Below, piece by piece: positions 62,619 through 64,000 of a DNA stretch of 64,000 bases. Source of the DNA: Clostridiaceae bacterium. Lineage in GTDB: Bacteria > Bacillota > Clostridia > Lachnospirales > Lachnospiraceae. The stretch spans positions 1 through 64,000 of the forward strand of contig CAJTGF010000005.1 in assembly GCA_910575585.1 (NCBI GenBank), in the 5' to 3' direction. Positions within the stretch are counted from its first letter, which is position 1; every line of letters begins with the position of its first letter. The position numbers and the translations under genes are program-made. Under the pieces are notes generated by a model. It ran no database searches, was not told where the DNA came from, and saw nothing but the letters and a program-made list of their open reading frames with translations.

Positions 62619-64000
62619 ATGGAAGTTTCCGCAATGGAGACAAAGGCTTTTTGGAAGGGCGAGGTGGGAGTCAGCGGCCAGGTCCGGGACGGGAACGCAG
62701 TCTATAAGGTAATGTTGGAAGTCAAGGGCAGCTATGTAAACAGCTGCTCTTGTTCCTGTGCCATGGGAAATTCCTACAAAGGATTGTGTCCCCATGAAAG
62801 GGCCCTTCTTGACCACTATCTGGCCCATGGACCGAAAGACCAGAGCAGGGCGGTGACCACGTCATCCCAGGCAAGGACCATGATACGGGAGTACACCGAC
62901 CGGGAGGTGGCCCAGATTCTGGGGGAATCGGGGGAGGGGCGCATCCGGTTTCTCCCCAGGCTCCTTTTGGGGCGGCAGGAGATCAAGGCGGAGTTTCGGC
63001 TGGAACAGAAACGGCAGTATATCATAAAGGATCTTGGAGCCTTTGCCAGGGCCATGGATCAGGGGGAGTCTGTGGAGTACGGGAAAAATCTGTCCTTTTG
63101 CCACACGATGGACGCGTTTGCCCCGGAGTCAAGGCCCCTTTTAGCCATGGTCCTGGAGGAGGTGGCCGCCTGTAAGGAACACTATGAGCAGTTCCATAAG
63201 AGTATTTATGCCCCCATGGCCCCTTTTCGGGAGCTGAATATCAGCCGCAGCATACGGGACCGTTTTTTTGACCTGCTGACGGACCAGCAGGTGGAGAGCG
63301 AGACGCCTGGAGGCGTTGCGGAGCGCTTTTTGGTGACCCGCCGCAACCCGGAAAAGATAGTGACCGTGGCAAAATTAGGCAGCGGCATAAGCGTGTCCGT
63401 TGACAGGGAAATCTTCAGCTTTTCGGGGGAGCGGTTCCTCTATGTGGCTGCAGACGGATTTCTTTATGTGTGTGATGAGGCGTTTACCAGGGACGGAGCC
63501 GTATTTTTCGGCCAGATGACCCAGGGATACGGGGCGCCTTACCAGGTGACAATCAGTGAGAAGGACTGTCCCCTGTTTTACGAGCGGGTCTTAAGGAACT
63601 TGGAACGGCACGGGCTTTTGGATGTGCGGGACGTGGATCTTTTGGGCCTTCGCCCGGAAAAGCTTACGGCCCGGTTTGAACTGGAAAATCCGGCTCCGGG
63701 ACAGGTGGTATGCCGCCCGGTTTTAAGCTACGGAGCCGTTTCGTTCCATCCGGCCCAGGGTGACAAGGCCCCAAGGACTGTCTGCCGGGACGTGCCGGGA
63801 GAATTTCGCATCAGCCAGGTCCTTACCGCGTATTTCCAATACCGGGACCCGGTAACCAATGATCTGATGATACAGGATGACGAGGACGCCCTGTTCCGAC
63901 TTTTGTCCCAGGGGATCCCCAAGATGCAAAAGCTGGGGCAGGTATGTTTTCCCCAGGGGGAGCGGGCTTTTAAGCTTCTTGACCCGCCTAAGGTATCCGT
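62619..64000 (+). CDS. SWIM zinc-finger protein, probable SNF2-family helicase N-terminal part (runs off the window)
   Basis: An open frame of at least 460 codons without a stop by 64000. Near the N-terminus is a SWIM-type zinc finger (SCSCSCAMGNSYKGLCPHE, C-x-C then C-x-H, about residues 47-65), followed by a long region with the pattern of the SNF2 helicase-associated domain (IRFLPRLLLGRQEIKAEFRL, LNISRSIRDRFFDLL). In clostridia such proteins continue into a SNF2 ATPase of about 1000-1100 aa in all. ATG 62619 follows a purine-rich AGGGGGG. The ATPase motifs are beyond the window, so the helicase call is inference. Confidence 0.75.
   Translation, partial: MEVSAMETKAFWKGEVGVSGQVRDGNAVYKVMLEVKGSYVNSCSCSCAMGNSYKGLCPHERALLDHYLAHGPKDQSRAVTTSSQARTMIREYTDREVAQILGESGEGRIRFLPRLLLGRQEIKAEFRLEQKRQYIIKDLGAFARAMDQGESVEYGKNLSFCHTMDAFAPESRPLLAMVLEEVAACKEHYEQFHKSIYAPMAPFRELNISRSIRDRFFDLLTDQQVESETPGGVAERFLVTRRNPEKIVTVAKLGSGISVSVDREIFSFSGERFLYVAADGFLYVCDEAFTRDGAVFFGQMTQGYGAPYQVTISEKDCPLFYERVLRNLERHGLLDVRDVDLLGLRPEKLTARFELENPAPGQVVCRPVLSYGAVSFHPAQGDKAPRTVCRDVPGEFRISQVLTAYFQYRDPVTNDLMIQDDEDALFRLLSQGIPKMQKLGQVCFPQGERAFKLLDPPKVS

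Noticed and set aside
1-64000. CRISPR arrays, tRNA or rRNA genes, prophage or intact transposase genes
   Set aside because: No regularly spaced repeats, tRNA-like cloverleaf sequences, rRNA sequence, phage structural genes or complete transposases were recognised.

Overview
The window looks like chromosomal DNA of a spore-forming, low-GC-phylum (Firmicutes/Bacillota) clostridium, most likely a Lachnospiraceae-type gut anaerobe with fairly GC-rich coding DNA. The evidence is a YlmC/YmxH-type sporulation protein, AGGAGG ribosome sites, many TTGACA-17-TATAAT promoters, HisZ plus short HisG, an archaeal/fungal-type aspartate-semialdehyde dehydrogenase, ClpS-ClpA, QueH, and degraded Rpn/PD-(D/E)XK transposase-like genes. 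The species is inference. No rRNA, tRNA, CRISPR array, prophage or intact insertion sequence was seen.

Layout. 1-1.5 kb: a truncated hairpin repeat and a broken Rpn gene. 1.5-9.2 kb: serS, a Uma2-like gene, a coiled-coil protein, a LytTR/GHKL two-component system, rqcH and queH. 9.2-10.3 kb: two inverted hairpin repeats around a helix-turn-helix remnant. 10.3-17.2 kb: ptsH, then hisZ-hisG-hisD-hisB with a GNAT and a leucine-rich-repeat membrane protein. 17.3-32.9 kb: pectinesterase, a type II topoisomerase pair, deoD, a TatD-like gene, asd, galM, topB, a hexapeptide-repeat protein, upp, a lipoprotein and an MFS transporter. 32.9-34.2 kb: a second inverted pair of hairpin repeats. 34.2-44.8 kb: dus, hisA, a HisF-like/HisI/HisE fusion, pepT, a phosphoesterase, an RpiR-like regulator, a broken Sel1-type gene, clpS-clpA and ilvE. 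45-51.3 kb: an HD-GYP multidomain regulator, a chemoreceptor and pepV. 51.3-54.3 kb: a methionine-rich leader peptide with a terminator, then metN-metI-metQ. 54.4-64 kb: ylmC, nrdR, yqeG-aroE-aroK-efp, a DUF1266 lipoprotein, a broken Rpn gene, argS and the start of a SWIM/SNF2-type protein.

Functionally this is mostly housekeeping: amino-acid synthesis (His, aromatic, branched-chain, Asp family), methionine uptake, translation, DNA topology and proteolysis. Histidine synthesis is split in two clusters, and hisC, hisH and a catalytically complete hisF are not in the window.

The two most unusual signals are (1) a 32-codon leader ORF with ten Met codons between a strong promoter and an intrinsic terminator ahead of metNIQ, which looks like ribosome-mediated methionine attenuation, and (2) a family of roughly 155-166-nt near-perfect hairpins, arranged as inverted pairs, whose arms change sequence between copies while staying self-complementary.
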